Below, piece after piece: positions 28,757 through 38,106 of a DNA stretch of 64,000 bases; position 1 is the stretch's first letter, and the number at the start of each line of letters is the position of its first letter. The notes below the pieces were generated by a model. It searched no databases, was not told where the DNA came from, and worked only from the letters and a program-made list of their open reading frames with translations. The translations under genes were made by a program, and so were the position numbers. The stretch covers positions 1 to 64,000 of the forward strand of contig JAGWWF010000004.1 in the NCBI GenBank assembly GCA_018970445.1, read 5' to 3'. The DNA comes from Alphaproteobacteria bacterium (GTDB lineage: Bacteria > Pseudomonadota > Alphaproteobacteria > Sphingomonadales > Sphingomonadaceae).

Positions 28757-31700
28757 TCACGCCGGATAGATAGTGACTGGATCGCCCGGCGGCAATGCGG
28801 CGCTTGGCTGCCATGTTGTCAGCGCATCGCCATCCAGTTCGATCAGGCGCGGGCCGGCCGTATACAGCAGCGCCGCGCGCACGCGCCGGCCGGGAAACAC
28901 CGCGGCCAGCGCCGCGGCATAGGCCGCCATCTGCGCCACATGCGCCGGCGGCACCGCCGCCAGATCGGCCGGCACCCGCGCGCCGGTCTTGAAATCCACC
29001 GCCAGCACGTCGGCATCGGTCACCAGCAACCGGTCGATGCTGCCGGCGATCACCGCGTCGCCCACCACGGCGGCCACCGGGGCCTCGGTCAGGGCGCCGG
29101 GGGCGAACACGGCGGCAAAGGCCGGATCGTCCAGCACGCCCACCACCGTGGCCAGCAGATCATCGGCATCCAGATCGGGCACGTTCAGCGCGCACCACGC
29201 CCGCGCCACCGCATCGCGCCGCGCCACATCCAGGCCGGGCAGGGTTTCGAACAGGCGGTGCAGCGCGGTGCCGCGCCGGGCGGCGGCCCTGCGGCCGGCA
29301 TCGGGCGGCGGCGCGGCCACCGGATCGGGGCCCAGCGCCGATGGGCTCAAGGGGCGCGGCGGCCGCGCTTCGGCCGGGGCCGGGCGCTGCCACCAGCCAT
29401 CAATGGCCAGGCGGGCCGCATCGGGCGCAATCGCCGCCGGCTGCACCACCACCGGCGGCCCGGCGTGCAGGCGCAGCACCGGCGCAGCCCAGCGCGGATC
29501 GTCCACCGCCTGCAACCCGGCATCGGCCAGCGCGCCGGCCACCATGCGATACCAGCATTCGGGCGGCAGCTCGCCTTCCTTCGTCGGCCGGGCGATGCCG
29601 GTGATGCACAGCATCTCCTCGGCCCGGGTCAACGCCACATACAGCAGCCGGCGATGCTCCAGCCGGGCGCGGGCCGCGCGCCCGGCCTCGGCCTCGGCCA
29701 GCCAGTCGGGCGGGGCGACCAGCCCGCCCGGCGGCCACAGCGGCAGATCGGGGCCATTGCCCAGCGGCACCGAAACCGGCCCGCGTTCCGGCCCCAGCGT
29801 GCTGCCGGCATCGGCCATGATGACGATGGGGGCCTGCAGGCCCTTGGCGCCGTGCACCGTCATCAGCCGCACCGCGGCGATCGCGGCTTCCGGATCGCGC
29901 TTCACCTCAAGATTGTCGGCCGCCATCCAGGCCAGAAAGGCCTGCAGGCTGGCCGCACCGGCGGCTTCACAGGCCAGCGCCTGATCCAGCACCGTGTCGA
30001 TGGCATCGCGCGCCTCTTCGCCCAGCCGGGCCAGCAGCCGGCGACGGCCGGCCAGCGGCCCCGACAGCACGGCTTCGAAAAAGCGATAGGGCGATGCTTC
30101 GCCGGCCAGCGCCTGCACCGCCCGCAGCCAGTCGCGCGCCGCCGCCACCGCTGCATCATCGCTGGCCAGCACGGCGGCCCACAGGCTGGCCGGCCGCCCG
30201 GCGGCCAGCGCGGTCAGCCGGTCATGATCCAGCCCGCAGAAGGGGGAGACCAGCAGCGCCGCCACGGTCAGATCATCGCCCGGCTGCAAGGCAAACTGCA
30301 CCAGCGCCAGCAGATCGGCCACCGCCAGCGGTTCGGCCAGATTGAGCCGGTCCACCCCGGCCACCGGCACGCCGGCTTCGTGCAGCGCGCCCACCAGCGC
30401 GTTCATCAGCCCGCCGCGCTTGCGCAGCAGCACCAATATGTCCTGCGGCTGCGCCCGCCGGCCGCTGCCGGGCAGGATCAGCGGATCCGCATCGCCCAGC
30501 CAGCCGGCAATGCTGGCGGCGATGCGCTGGGCCAGATCGATGTCCAGCGCCAGCGGCGCGTCGTCCGCCTCCGCATCGGCGGCCGCCGTCTCGCGCAGCA
30601 GCGGCGGCCACAGCAGCACGGTGCCGGCGCCCGCCTTGTGGGCGATGTGCGGCGGCACCCCGCGCGCATCGAAATCATCCGCGCCGACATGGGCAATCAC
30701 CCGGTCCACCACATCCAGGATGATCGGCACCGATCGGAAATTGACGCTCAGCGCCAGCTCCTTCCAGCGCTCCGGCTCCGCCTCGCACAGCTGGACGAAA
30801 TCATCCTTCCTGTCGGCATAGATCTGCGGATCGGCGCCCTGAAAGCCAAAGATGGATTGCTTGAAATCGCCCACCACGAACAGGCTGCGGAACGCATCGC
30901 GCGCGCCCTGCCCGGCAAAAAACTCCTCCACCAGGGCGCGGATCACCTCCCATTGCTGCAGGTTGGTGTCCTGCGCCTCGTCCACCAGCACATGATCGAT
31001 GCGGCCATCCAGCTTGAACCGCACCCAGTCGGCCGCGCCATCGCCGCCCAGCAGCCGGGCGGCCGCGGCGATCATGTCGTCATAATCGATCACCCCGGCG
31101 CGGGCCTTGGCGGCGGCCATGTCCTGGCCCAGCCGCACCGCCACGCGCAGGTGGCGGCCGGCATGGTCAAGCAGCTGCCAGCGCTCCTGTTCGGCGCGGA
31201 TGGCCAGCAGCCGCGTCTGCACATGTTCGCAAAAGCCGCGCAATTCCGGTTCGGCCGCGTCGAGCGCCTTGGGGATGAGGCCGCTGGTCTGGCGCCGCTC
31301 GTTGTCGGCGCGGAAGAACAGGCTCCACAGGCGCGGCCATGCCGCGGCGCGATCGGCCTGCAGGGCCTGGGCCAGGCCATCGGCCAGTTTCAGGGCGTTG
31401 GCGCCGGTCTGTTGCCCCAGCGCGCGCGCCATTTCGGCCAGGGCATCCCAGGGCAGGCCGGCCATGCCGCGCGCCAGCGCCGCGGCCGCGCTGTCATCTT
31501 CGGCCAGGGCCAGCGACCGGCGCAGCAGGGGCGTCACCCCTTCCACCCGCAGCGCCGCCAGCGCCGCGCCGTGGCGGCCCAGCGTGGCCATGATCTCGTC
31601 CAGCCGGCCTTCGCCGCCATCGATGGCGATTTCGGCAACATCGGCCAGAAAATCCGGATCAGCGCTGGTCAATGCATCGGCCAGCACGCGGCGGCGCAAC

Positions 31701-32158
31701 TGTGCAGCGGCGCGATCATCCAGCGTCTGGAACCCCGGCGTGATGCCGGCCTCCACCGGGAAACTGGCGATCAGCCCTTGCGCAAAGCTGTGGATGGTCT
31801 GGATCGCCAGCCCGGCCGGCGTTTCCAGCACGGCCGCAAACAGCCCGCGCGCGCGCGCCTGCGTGGCGGCATCCGGTTCGGCCCCGATGGCGGCCAGATC
31901 GGCGGCCAGATCAGCATCGGGGCAGCCGGCCCAGTGCGCCAGCCGCGCCATCACCCGGCCCTGCATTTCGGCCGCCGCCAGCTTGGTGAAGGTCAGGCAC
32001 AATATCGCCTGCGGCCGCGCCCCGGCCAGCAGCAGGCGCAGCACCCGCGCGCTGAGCACCTGGGTCTTGCCGGTGCCGGCCGCTGCCGCCACCCAGGCAT
32101 GCACCTGCGGATCGGCGGCAGCGGCCTGTTCGGGCTGCAGGGGATCAAGCCGCTTCAT
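28757..32158 (-). CDS. addA: Double-strand break repair helicase AddA
   Basis: UvrD-like helicase plus nuclease subunit of the AddAB complex that resects DNA ends for RecA. The 1133 residues include Walker A '[20 protein letters not shown]', '[20 protein letters not shown]', Walker B-type '[20 protein letters not shown]', '[19 protein letters not shown]', '[19 protein letters not shown]' and '[18 protein letters not shown]', plus a C-terminal nuclease with '[12 protein letters not shown]'. Start at 32158 overlaps the addB stop (ATGA); an upstream in-frame start at 32185 is less likely. All helicase motifs appear intact. Confidence 0.95.
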   Translation of the reverse strand: MKRLDPLQPEQAAAADPQVHAWVAAAAGTGKTQVLSARVLRLLLAGARPQAILCLTFTKLAAAEMQGRVMARLAHWAGCPDADLAADLAAIGAEPDAATQARARGLFAAVLETPAGLAIQTIHSFAQGLIASFPVEAGITPGFQTLDDRAAAQLRRRVLADALTSADPDFLADVAEIAIDGGEGRLDEIMATLGRHGAALAALRVEGVTPLLRRSLALAEDDSAAAALARGMAGLPWDALAEMARALGQQTGANALKLADGLAQALQADRAAAWPRLWSLFFRADNERRQTSGLIPKALDAAEPELRGFCEHVQTRLLAIRAEQERWQLLDHAGRHLRVAVRLGQDMAAAKARAGVIDYDDMIAAAARLLGGDGAADWVRFKLDGRIDHVLVDEAQDTNLQQWEVIRALVEEFFAGQGARDAFRSLFVVGDFKQSIFGFQGADPQIYADRKDDFVQLCEAEPERWKELALSVNFRSVPIILDVVDRVIAHVGADDFDARGVPPHIAHKAGAGTVLLWPPLLRETAAADAEADDAPLALDIDLAQRIAASIAGWLGDADPLILPGSGRRAQPQDILVLLRKRGGLMNALVGALHEAGVPVAGVDRLNLAEPLAVADLLALVQFALQPGDDLTVAALLVSPFCGLDHDRLTALAAGRPASLWAAVLASDDAAVAAARDWLRAVQALAGEASPYRFFEAVLSGPLAGRRRLLARLGEEARDAIDTVLDQALACEAAGAASLQAFLAWMAADNLEVKRDPEAAIAAVRLMTVHGAKGLQAPIVIMADAGSTLGPERGPVSVPLGNGPDLPLWPPGGLVAPPDWLAEAEAGRAARARLEHRRLLYVALTRAEEMLCITGIARPTKEGELPPECWYRMVAGALADAGLQAVDDPRWAAPVLRLHAGPPVVVQPAAIAPDAARLAIDGWWQRPAPAEARPPRPLSPSALGPDPVAAPPPDAGRRAAARRGTALHRLFETLPGLDVARRDAVARAWCALNVPDLDADDLLATVVGVLDDPAFAAVFAPGALTEAPVAAVVGDAVIAGSIDRLLVTDADVLAVDFKTGARVPADLAAVPPAHVAQMAAYAAALAAVFPGRRVRAALLYTAGPRLIELDGDALTTWQPSAALPPGDPVTIYPA

Positions 32159-35142
32159 GGCCTGGCCTGCGGCCGGTTGATCCACTCGCCCACGCGGGCC
32201 AGATGGTCAAAATCATCCCAGGCCCAGGCTGGCCGCAGCTTGGGCCGGAACGGCTGTTCGGCCAGCAGATAATGGCCGGCCAGATCGGCGGCATGGGCCA
32301 GCACGGCGGCCACATGCGCCGGGGCATCGCCATCCTTGCCCAGCGGGTTGCTCACCGTGCCGGCCTCCTTGCGGGCGCCCTTCAACTGCCAATATTCGAT
32401 TGCCGCCGCCGTGCCGCCGGGCAGCGGCTGGCCCTGGTGGCGCAGGCCGCCGGCGGCGGCCATGGCCAGGCCCAGCGCCAGCTGGTTGGCGTCCAGCGCC
32501 CGCACGCGCACGCCCGATGGCGGCGGGCCGGTCTTGTAATCCACCACGCGCAGCCGGCCATCGTCATGGCGGTCCACCCGGTCGATCTTGCCGTGCAGCA
32601 CCACGCCGCCGCCCAGTGGCAGTTCGCCCTTCACTTCGGCCCGCATGCGCCAGCCGGCGGCCTCCTCGGCCAGGATACGCTCGCCGGCCCACAGCAGCGC
32701 GCGGCGCATGCGCGGCACCCAGGCGGCGGCCAGCCTGGGGAAATGCCGCGCTTCCCCTTCCAGCGCCGCCACCGCGATCTGGTCCAGCTGGGCCAGCGTG
32801 CCATGGCCCTGGCCGATCCAGCGTTCCAGCACCGCATGCACCAGCGTGCCGCGCATCGCCGGGGTCGGGTCCTGATCCAGCGGGTCCAGCGGTTTCAGGT
32901 TCAGGATGCGGCGGGCATGAAAGGCAAAGGGATCGGCCACCAACGTGTCCATTTCGGTGATGGTCACGCGGCGGGGGCGCAGGTGCAGCGCCGGGTTGGG
33001 CAATGGCGCGGCCGCTGGCTGCGGGCTGCCCGTCGCGCCATCCAGGGCGCGCGCCAGCGCCACCAGATCATCGCGGCGCGGCAGCGCCGGCTGGCCGGCC
33101 CGTTCATACTGGGCGATCAGGCGCAGCCACAGCCGCGATGGCACCTGCGGCCCGCCGGCATCGCGCCGTGCCCGGGTGATCAGCACCGTTGGCGCGCACA
33201 CCGCCCGCAGGAAATCCTGCGCCGCCAGCCCCTGCGCCAGCGCCGTGCCGGGCAGGCCCAGCCGGGCGCGGATGGCGGGCGCCAGCCAGGGATCGGGCGA
33301 TGGCCGGCCCGGCCAGGTCGCCTCGTTCAGGCCGGCCAGGATCAGCAGATCGGCGCGGGCCAGCTGCGCCTCCACCGGGCCCAATATGGCCAGGCGCGGA
33401 TGGCCCTGCCCCGGCACCCGCACTGCCACCCCGCCGATCAGCACGGCCAGCACCGCCGGCGCGTCACCCGCCTCCAGCGAGCCAAAGCGTTCGCCATCGG
33501 CCTCCAGCGCGGCGATCAGCGCGGCCAGCTGCCGGCCATCCGGCCCGGCCCAGCCGGCATCGCCGGCCAGCGCCGTGATCGCCCGGCGCAGCGCCGCGGC
33601 CAGCGCCGACAGGCCAAATTGCCGTGCCTCGCGCAGCGCCTCCAGCGGTTCCAGCGCGCTGGCCACAGCCTGCCACCAGGCCGCCATGGCAACCGCGCGA
33701 TCCCGCCGCTGATCCTCCACCCAGTCGCTGATGCGCTCGCCGGCTGCGTCCAGCCCGGCCGGCGGGCGCACCCCGCGCAAGGCCAGATCGGCCAGCGCCA
33801 CGCCGGCGGCAAATTCGGCATCGCCCACGCGCACCAGCCGGTTCTTCAGCACGGCCAGCAGCCGCGCCGGGGCAAAATCCTCGGCCAGCGCATCGGCCAG
33901 GCCCAGCGCCAGCGCGCCCGGCGGCATCAGCGCCAGCGGCGTGCCGGCCGAACTGTCGATGGCGATGCCCCAGCGCCGGCAATGCGCCGCCACCCGGCGG
34001 GCCAGCACCGGATCGGGCGTGATCAGCGCCGCGCGGCGGCCGGGCGATTCCAGCGCCTCGCGCAGCGCCAGCGCCACCACTTGCGCTTCCTCGGCCGCCG
34101 TCGCGCATTCGGCCAGCGCCAGCCCGGCGCGCGCCGCCGGCCCCGGCACCATGGTCGAGGCAGCCACCGCCGGGGCCAGCGCCGCCAGCATGGCCGCGGC
34201 ACGTTCGGGCGGGCCATCCAGCCGGCCGGCCCCGTTCGGCCAGGGCCGCACATCGGCGCGTTGCAGGCCCAGCCCGGCCAACAGGCGCTTGTGGCCCCAT
34301 TGCGGATGGCCGGCGGCATCGCGGCTGGCCGGATCATCGGGATCGGCCAGCGCCAGCGCCTGCCAGCGGGCGTCGCCGGCGGCGCTGCTGTCGTCATCCA
34401 GGCCGGGCAGCACCACCATCCCATCGGGCAGGCGCAGCACCGCGGCCAGCAACCGCACCAGCGCCGGGGTGGGGTTGGCGATGCCGGCCGCCACCACCAG
34501 CCCGGCCGGCGGCGCCGCCTGCCAGCGGGCAATCATCGCATCGATCAGAGCGGCCAGCCGGGTCAACCCGTCATCCTGGCCCATCTGGCCGCGCGCTTCG
34601 GGCCAGATGGCGATGATCAGTTCCAGATAGGCCAGGGTTTTCTGCCAATGATCGGCCAGATCCTGGCCATCGGCCGCAGCGCGCAAGGCTTCGGGCGGGA
34701 TTTCGGCGGCCAGCAGCGCATCGAGCACCGCGCCCAGCGCATCGCCCAGCCGCAGCCGCTCCACCGCGGTGCGTGCGCCCCCCGGCAGCCGATCCGACAG
34801 GCGGGCCAGTTCAAACCGCCGCACCAGCGCCGGCACCGCCGGCGGCAGCGGTTCTGCGCCTTCGACCAGCCGGGCAAAGCCACCATCATCAAGATCGCCC
34901 ACCGGCACCAGCCGCGGCAGCAGCAGGCCGCCGCTGCCGCCCGGCAACTGCCGCACGAACGCTTCGGTGAGCGCCGTCACCGCCCGGCGGTTGGGCAGCA
35001 GCACCAGGGCACCGGCCAGCCGCAGCGGATCGCCGTCACAGCGGGCCAGCAGGCCAGCGGCCAGCGCATCGGCAAAGCCGACGTGCAGGGGGATGTTGAA
35101 CAGGGCGGGCGCGCGGGCCAGGCCCGGCTGAAGAAGGGTCAC
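32155..35142 (-). CDS. addB: Double-strand break repair protein AddB
   Basis: Partner subunit of AddA with an inactivated helicase-like N-terminus and a C-terminal RecB-type nuclease. In 995 residues: 'GALVLLPNRRAVTALTEAF' near the N-terminus, 'ADLLILAGLNEATWPGRPSP', 'FLRAVCAPTVLITRARRDAG' and the nuclease 'RLRVVDYKTGPPPSGVRVRA' with D-Y-K. Alphaproteobacterial AddB proteins are about this long and lack the iron-sulfur cysteines of Bacillus AddB. Upstream is a 55-base gap from the winged-helix gene; addB-addA overlap by four bases. Confidence 0.93.
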   Translation of the reverse strand: MTLLQPGLARAPALFNIPLHVGFADALAAGLLARCDGDPLRLAGALVLLPNRRAVTALTEAFVRQLPGGSGGLLLPRLVPVGDLDDGGFARLVEGAEPLPPAVPALVRRFELARLSDRLPGGARTAVERLRLGDALGAVLDALLAAEIPPEALRAAADGQDLADHWQKTLAYLELIIAIWPEARGQMGQDDGLTRLAALIDAMIARWQAAPPAGLVVAAGIANPTPALVRLLAAVLRLPDGMVVLPGLDDDSSAAGDARWQALALADPDDPASRDAAGHPQWGHKRLLAGLGLQRADVRPWPNGAGRLDGPPERAAAMLAALAPAVAASTMVPGPAARAGLALAECATAAEEAQVVALALREALESPGRRAALITPDPVLARRVAAHCRRWGIAIDSSAGTPLALMPPGALALGLADALAEDFAPARLLAVLKNRLVRVGDAEFAAGVALADLALRGVRPPAGLDAAGERISDWVEDQRRDRAVAMAAWWQAVASALEPLEALREARQFGLSALAAALRRAITALAGDAGWAGPDGRQLAALIAALEADGERFGSLEAGDAPAVLAVLIGGVAVRVPGQGHPRLAILGPVEAQLARADLLILAGLNEATWPGRPSPDPWLAPAIRARLGLPGTALAQGLAAQDFLRAVCAPTVLITRARRDAGGPQVPSRLWLRLIAQYERAGQPALPRRDDLVALARALDGATGSPQPAAAPLPNPALHLRPRRVTITEMDTLVADPFAFHARRILNLKPLDPLDQDPTPAMRGTLVHAVLERWIGQGHGTLAQLDQIAVAALEGEARHFPRLAAAWVPRMRRALLWAGERILAEEAAGWRMRAEVKGELPLGGGVVLHGKIDRVDRHDDGRLRVVDYKTGPPPSGVRVRALDANQLALGLAMAAAGGLRHQGQPLPGGTAAAIEYWQLKGARKEAGTVSNPLGKDGDAPAHVAAVLAHAADLAGHYLLAEQPFRPKLRPAWAWDDFDHLARVGEWINRPQARP

Positions 35143-35197
35143 CGCCGCATCTTACCCCGGATGCCGGGCGGTTCAAGCCTGTCAGGCGGCGTTTCTG

Positions 35198-35983
35198 TCA
35201 GGCGGCGTTGCGGCGCTGATAGCGGCTGCGCACGCGCGTTTCGGTGCGCAGGGCATCGGCGGCCAGTGCCAGCATGGCGGCATAGCTGTCGGGCGAGATC
35301 GCCAGAAAGCTGCGGCGGCCGTCGCGCTGGCAGGGGCGGCGCACGATCAGGCCGGCCTTTGTCATGCTGTTGATCCAGCGCAGCGCGGTGGTGCTGGGCA
35401 CATCGGCGGCGATGCACAGGCTGGTGACGGAGGTTTCGCGCCGCCAATATTGCGCCACCGCCAGATCCAGCAGCATGTCCCACGCCGGTTCGCCCAGCGC
35501 CAGGCCGGGCAGATGGCGGCCACGCAGCCGGCGGATGCGGAACTGGGTTTCCAGAAAGGCGATGCAATCGCCTTCGGCGACGCCCGGATCGGCCGGCACC
35601 GCCGCCTGGCCCACCAGACGATCGGCCAGCGCGGCCAGGCCCTGCGCCATGTCCGCCACCTGGCGGGCGATCGTCACGGCCGGATCGCCGGCAGGGCCGG
35701 GGCCGGCCGGCAGCGACCGGCCATCCGCGCGGCCGATCGGCAGATCCAGCGCGCCAAAATCGGCCGCAATGGCCGAAAGCGCCTGTTCGATAAGGGCATG
35801 ATCGGCGCGCGCGGCCGCAGTGGCAGGTTCGGCCCGCAGATCAGGGCGTTGGGTGGGATCGGTGCCGGCACCATCAGGCACCCCCACGCCAGCGGCCCGG
35901 CGCGATCGCGGCAACGGGCCCGCCGTGCGCCCGCCATTCCTGCCCGTCACCCTGGAATGCATCATCGGCCACGCCCCCGCCAC
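35198..35983 (-). CDS. Winged-helix DNA-binding protein (MarR-like), probable regulator
   Basis: A 261-residue protein whose C-terminal 100 residues form a winged helix: 'GEPAWDMLLDLAVAQYWRRE', 'TSVTSLCIAADVPSTTALRW' (recognition helix) and 'INSMTKAGLIVRRPCQRDGR' (wing). The N-terminal region is Ala/Gly/Pro-rich and probably disordered. The start is uncertain: ATG 35983 overlaps the preceding gene by 110 bases, ATG 35965/35962 by about 90, and a GTG near 35884 would fit the stop of that gene. Likely regulates transcription in response to an unknown signal. The same strand and close packing suggest co-transcription with the two small genes upstream. Confidence 0.75.
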   Translation of the reverse strand: MAGAWPMMHSRVTGRNGGRTAGPLPRSRRAAGVGVPDGAGTDPTQRPDLRAEPATAAARADHALIEQALSAIAADFGALDLPIGRADGRSLPAGPGPAGDPAVTIARQVADMAQGLAALADRLVGQAAVPADPGVAEGDCIAFLETQFRIRRLRGRHLPGLALGEPAWDMLLDLAVAQYWRRETSVTSLCIAADVPSTTALRWINSMTKAGLIVRRPCQRDGRRSFLAISPDSYAAMLALAADALRTETRVRSRYQRRNAA

Positions 35984-36332
35984 TTGCCTGAGAGGAAGCC
36001 AGCCCTAGCAGCAGTTCCAGCCCAGACAGGCAGGGAGGATGATCCATTATGGACAGTCCGGCCGCGGAAATATGTTCATTCAGCTTTGCATCGGGCGACC
36101 AGGCCGCCAGCGGGGCAAAATCGCCGGCCGGCCCCGGCAGCATGGCCAGGCACAGCCGGGCCGCCGGCCGCATCACCGGGCCGGCCGGCAGGCGGATCAC
36201 CTGCCAGCCCATGATCTCGGCCAGCATCGCCACCGGTTCGGCCAGCGCCGCCGGCACGCCGATCAGCGCCAGTCGCAGCGGCGGGCAGGCATCGCCCATA
36301 TGGGGCAGGCAAGGCACGGGAGGCAACGGCAT
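35874..36332 (-). CDS. Hypothetical protein with GWQV motif, possibly related to the next upstream gene
   Basis: I do not recognise this product. From ATG 36332 it has 152 residues; 36299 is another possible start, and neither has a clear ribosome site. A segment 'MLAEIMGWQVIRLPAG' matches the spacing of 'LMFQILGWQVTDGPDAG' in the neighbouring small gene, and the two share an overall helix-GWQV-strand pattern followed by a Leu-rich end. The last 50 residues overlap the winged-helix gene in another frame, so true coding end or start could differ. Its reality is moderate. Confidence 0.45.
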   Translation of the reverse strand: MPLPPVPCLPHMGDACPPLRLALIGVPAALAEPVAMLAEIMGWQVIRLPAGPVMRPAARLCLAMLPGPAGDFAPLAAWSPDAKLNEHISAAGLSIMDHPPCLSGLELLLGLASSQASGGGVADDAFQGDGQEWRAHGGPVAAIAPGRWRGGA

Positions 36333-36381
36333 CGTGCCAGCCACAACGGCCGGGCCGCCGCCGCCTTGCCCGCCAAGATGG

Positions 36382-36687
36382 TTAGCCGGCAACAACCATC
36401 AGCTGTTCCAGCGCCGGCAGCGCCACCGGCAACGGCATCCGGTCCAGCCCGTTGCGGGCCAGCGCGGCGGCCAGCCCGGCATCACCGGTGGCCACATGCA
36501 GCAGGCCATCACGGCAATGCACCTGCAGGCGCGCGCCGGCATCCGGTCCGTCCGTCACCTGCCAGCCCAGTATCTGGAACATCAGGCGCACCGATTCGGC
36601 GTCGTCGCCCGCCGGCATGTCGATCGCAATGCGGCGCGCGGTTTCGGCGCTGGCGTGCCGGCATGGCACGTCGTTGATGATGAACAT
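36382..36687 (-). CDS. Hypothetical small protein with GWQV motif
   Basis: A protein of 101 residues that I do not recognise. AGGAGG lies nine bases before ATG 36687, one of the best ribosome sites in the window, so translation is likely. It starts MFIINDVPCRHASAETARRI, has a central 'RLMFQILGWQVTDG' and a strand-rich 'RLQVHCRDGLLHVATGD', and ends LEQLMVVAG. No signal peptide or membrane segment. It precedes a possible relative and a winged-helix regulator on the same strand, so the three may form one unit. Confidence 0.65.
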   Translation of the reverse strand: MFIINDVPCRHASAETARRIAIDMPAGDDAESVRLMFQILGWQVTDGPDAGARLQVHCRDGLLHVATGDAGLAAALARNGLDRMPLPVALPALEQLMVVAG

Positions 36688-36877
36688 GATTGATTCCCTC
36701 CTGTGACCCGGCACAATGGTTAACACCTGCCTAACGCTGCCACTAAGCCGAACTGCCTCCATTCTGGACATACCCCAGGCTGGCCCGATCGGCCGGCAGC
36801 GCGGCGGTCCGGTCTCGACAATGGCATCCGGCCATGCTTCCATCGCCGCCATCGAGTCCCGGGGAGACGCCACAGAC

Positions 36878-37261
36878 ATGTTCAGCCACATCATGGTCGG
36901 TGCCAACGACACCGCTGTTTCCAAGGCCTTTTATGATGCCACCTTTGCCGCCATGGGCATCGCGCCCGGCTTTGCCGACGACAAGGGCCGGGTGTTCTGG
37001 ATGACACCCACCGGCATCTTTGCCATCACCCCGCCGATCGATGGCCAGCCCGCCACCTGCGGCAATGGCAGCACCATCGGCTTTGCCGTGGCCGGCCCCG
37101 CCATGGCAGATGCCTGGCACGCCGCCGGCCTCGCCAATGGCGGCACCGCGTGCGAGGATCCGCCCGGCGTGCGCGCCGGCGGCATGGGCCCGCTCTATCT
37201 GGCCTATTTGCGCGATCCGGCCGGCAACAAGCTGTGCGCGCTGCACCGGATGCCGGCGTGA
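36878..37261 (+). CDS. VOC-family (glyoxalase-like) protein
   Basis: A single-domain protein of 127 residues with the vicinal-oxygen-chelate fold: 'MFSHIMVGANDTAVSKAFYD' at the start with the metal His, 'GIFAITPPIDG', and 'GMGPLYLAYLRDPAGNKLCA' at the end. Members are often dioxygenases, isomerases or resistance proteins, so no reaction is assigned. GGGGAG precedes ATG 36878. The stop overlaps the next gene by one base (TGATG). Confidence 0.85.
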   Translation: MFSHIMVGANDTAVSKAFYDATFAAMGIAPGFADDKGRVFWMTPTGIFAITPPIDGQPATCGNGSTIGFAVAGPAMADAWHAAGLANGGTACEDPPGVRAGGMGPLYLAYLRDPAGNKLCALHRMPA

Positions 37262-37740
37262 TGCGCGCCCTGTTCGCGCTGGCGGCGCTGCTGGCCGCCC
37301 CCGTGGCGGCCCAGCTGGTGCACGACAAGCCGTCGCTCACCCTGGCCGCAGCGCGCATCATCACCGATGCCGCCCAGGCCGAAGCGGAAAAGCGCGGCCT
37401 CAAGGTGACGATCGTCGTTGTCGATCCGGCCGGCGTGCCGGTTGCCCTGCGCCGCATGGACGATGCGCCCCAGCCCGGCCCCGACATCGCCACCGGCAAG
37501 GCGCAGACCGCCGCGCGCTTCGGCAGCCCCACCGCCCTGTATGAGCAAAGGCTGCAGAAGGAAGGCCAGCTGCGCTATCTCAGCTTTCCCATGGTGCCGT
37601 CCGAAGGCGGCGTGCCGGTGAAGCTGAATGGCCGCACCATCGGCGCGGTGGGCGTGTCGGGCGGCACCTCCCAGGAGGACGGGCTGATCGCCGGCGCCGG
37701 GGTGGCCGCGCTGGAGGCGGCGCTGGCAGCGCGCAAATAG
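37261..37740 (+). CDS. Exported HbpS/GlcG-family heme-binding-like protein
   Basis: A 159-residue protein with a short signal peptide (residues 1-18, ending PVAAQ) and a GlcG/HbpS domain: 'LTLAAARIITDAAQAEAEKR', 'IVVVDPAGVPVALRRMDDA', 'KAQTAARFGSPTALYE' and 'TIGAVGVSGGTSQEDGLIA', the most typical block. Some relatives bind heme or cobalamin or act with glycolate/diol operons; the role here is unknown. Coupled to the VOC gene by overlap. Its stop codon abuts the large inverted-repeat element. Confidence 0.85.
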   Translation: MRALFALAALLAAPVAAQLVHDKPSLTLAAARIITDAAQAEAEKRGLKVTIVVVDPAGVPVALRRMDDAPQPGPDIATGKAQTAARFGSPTALYEQRLQKEGQLRYLSFPMVPSEGGVPVKLNGRTIGAVGVSGGTSQEDGLIAGAGVAALEAALAARK

Positions 37741-38004
37741 GGTCCAAACTCAATCGGGACAGGGGTCGTCACGCTGTCAGGAAGGCCGATGGAAGTGAGT
37801 GAGTGCAGCCAGATAGCAGCACTATCCGGCAATCGAACGAGCGCGCTGTCGGCCTTCCTGACAGCGCCCGCAGGGTGGGCCGGAGCGGCGATATGGCGTC
37901 GTTGCAGTCGCTCGCCGGGGGGCAAAGCCCCGCCAGCGCTCCCGCGCCTCGCCATATCGCCGCTCCGGCCCATGCCGACCCCTGTCCCGATTGAGTTTGG
38001 ACCC
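37740..38004. repeat. 265-bp nested inverted-repeat element (possible three-way junction)
   Basis: The outer arms 37740-37768 and 37976-38004 are perfect 29-bp reverse complements. Inside are two further perfect inverted repeats: 37772-37789 with 37849-37866 (18 bp) and 37877-37898 with 37950-37971 (22 bp). The layout forces a closed stem with two side hairpins. The two side-hairpin loops are 59 and 51 bases. No open frame looks real. It abuts the stop of the HbpS-like gene and ends about 100 bases before infC. No target-site duplication or transposase is seen. Either a miniature mobile element or a structured RNA. Confidence 0.9.
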
Positions 38005-38090
38005 CAGGGCGGGCGCCCCGGCGCACCGCCGTGCCGGGGCCTCTTGCCGCTGCCCCCACCGCCGCGCTATGAGGCGCGCGCAACCATTTC

Positions 38091-38106
38091 AGGAGAGACT
38101 GCCATA
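38091..38106 (+). promoter_or_regulatory. Ribosome binding site and AUA start of infC
   Basis: AGGAG at 38091-38095 lies 8 bases before an in-frame ATA at 38104-38106. The first in-frame ATG is at 38128, 32 bases past the Shine-Dalgarno and with none of its own. This fixes the likely infC start as the non-canonical AUA. Confidence 0.65.

Noticed and set aside
28940-35373. Very long plus-strand frames opposite addA and addB
   Set aside because: Antisense shadows produced by high GC3; no recognisable domain.
36039-36693. Two plus-strand frames over the small GWQV genes
   Set aside because: The minus strand has a strong Shine-Dalgarno and a more natural composition at 36687.
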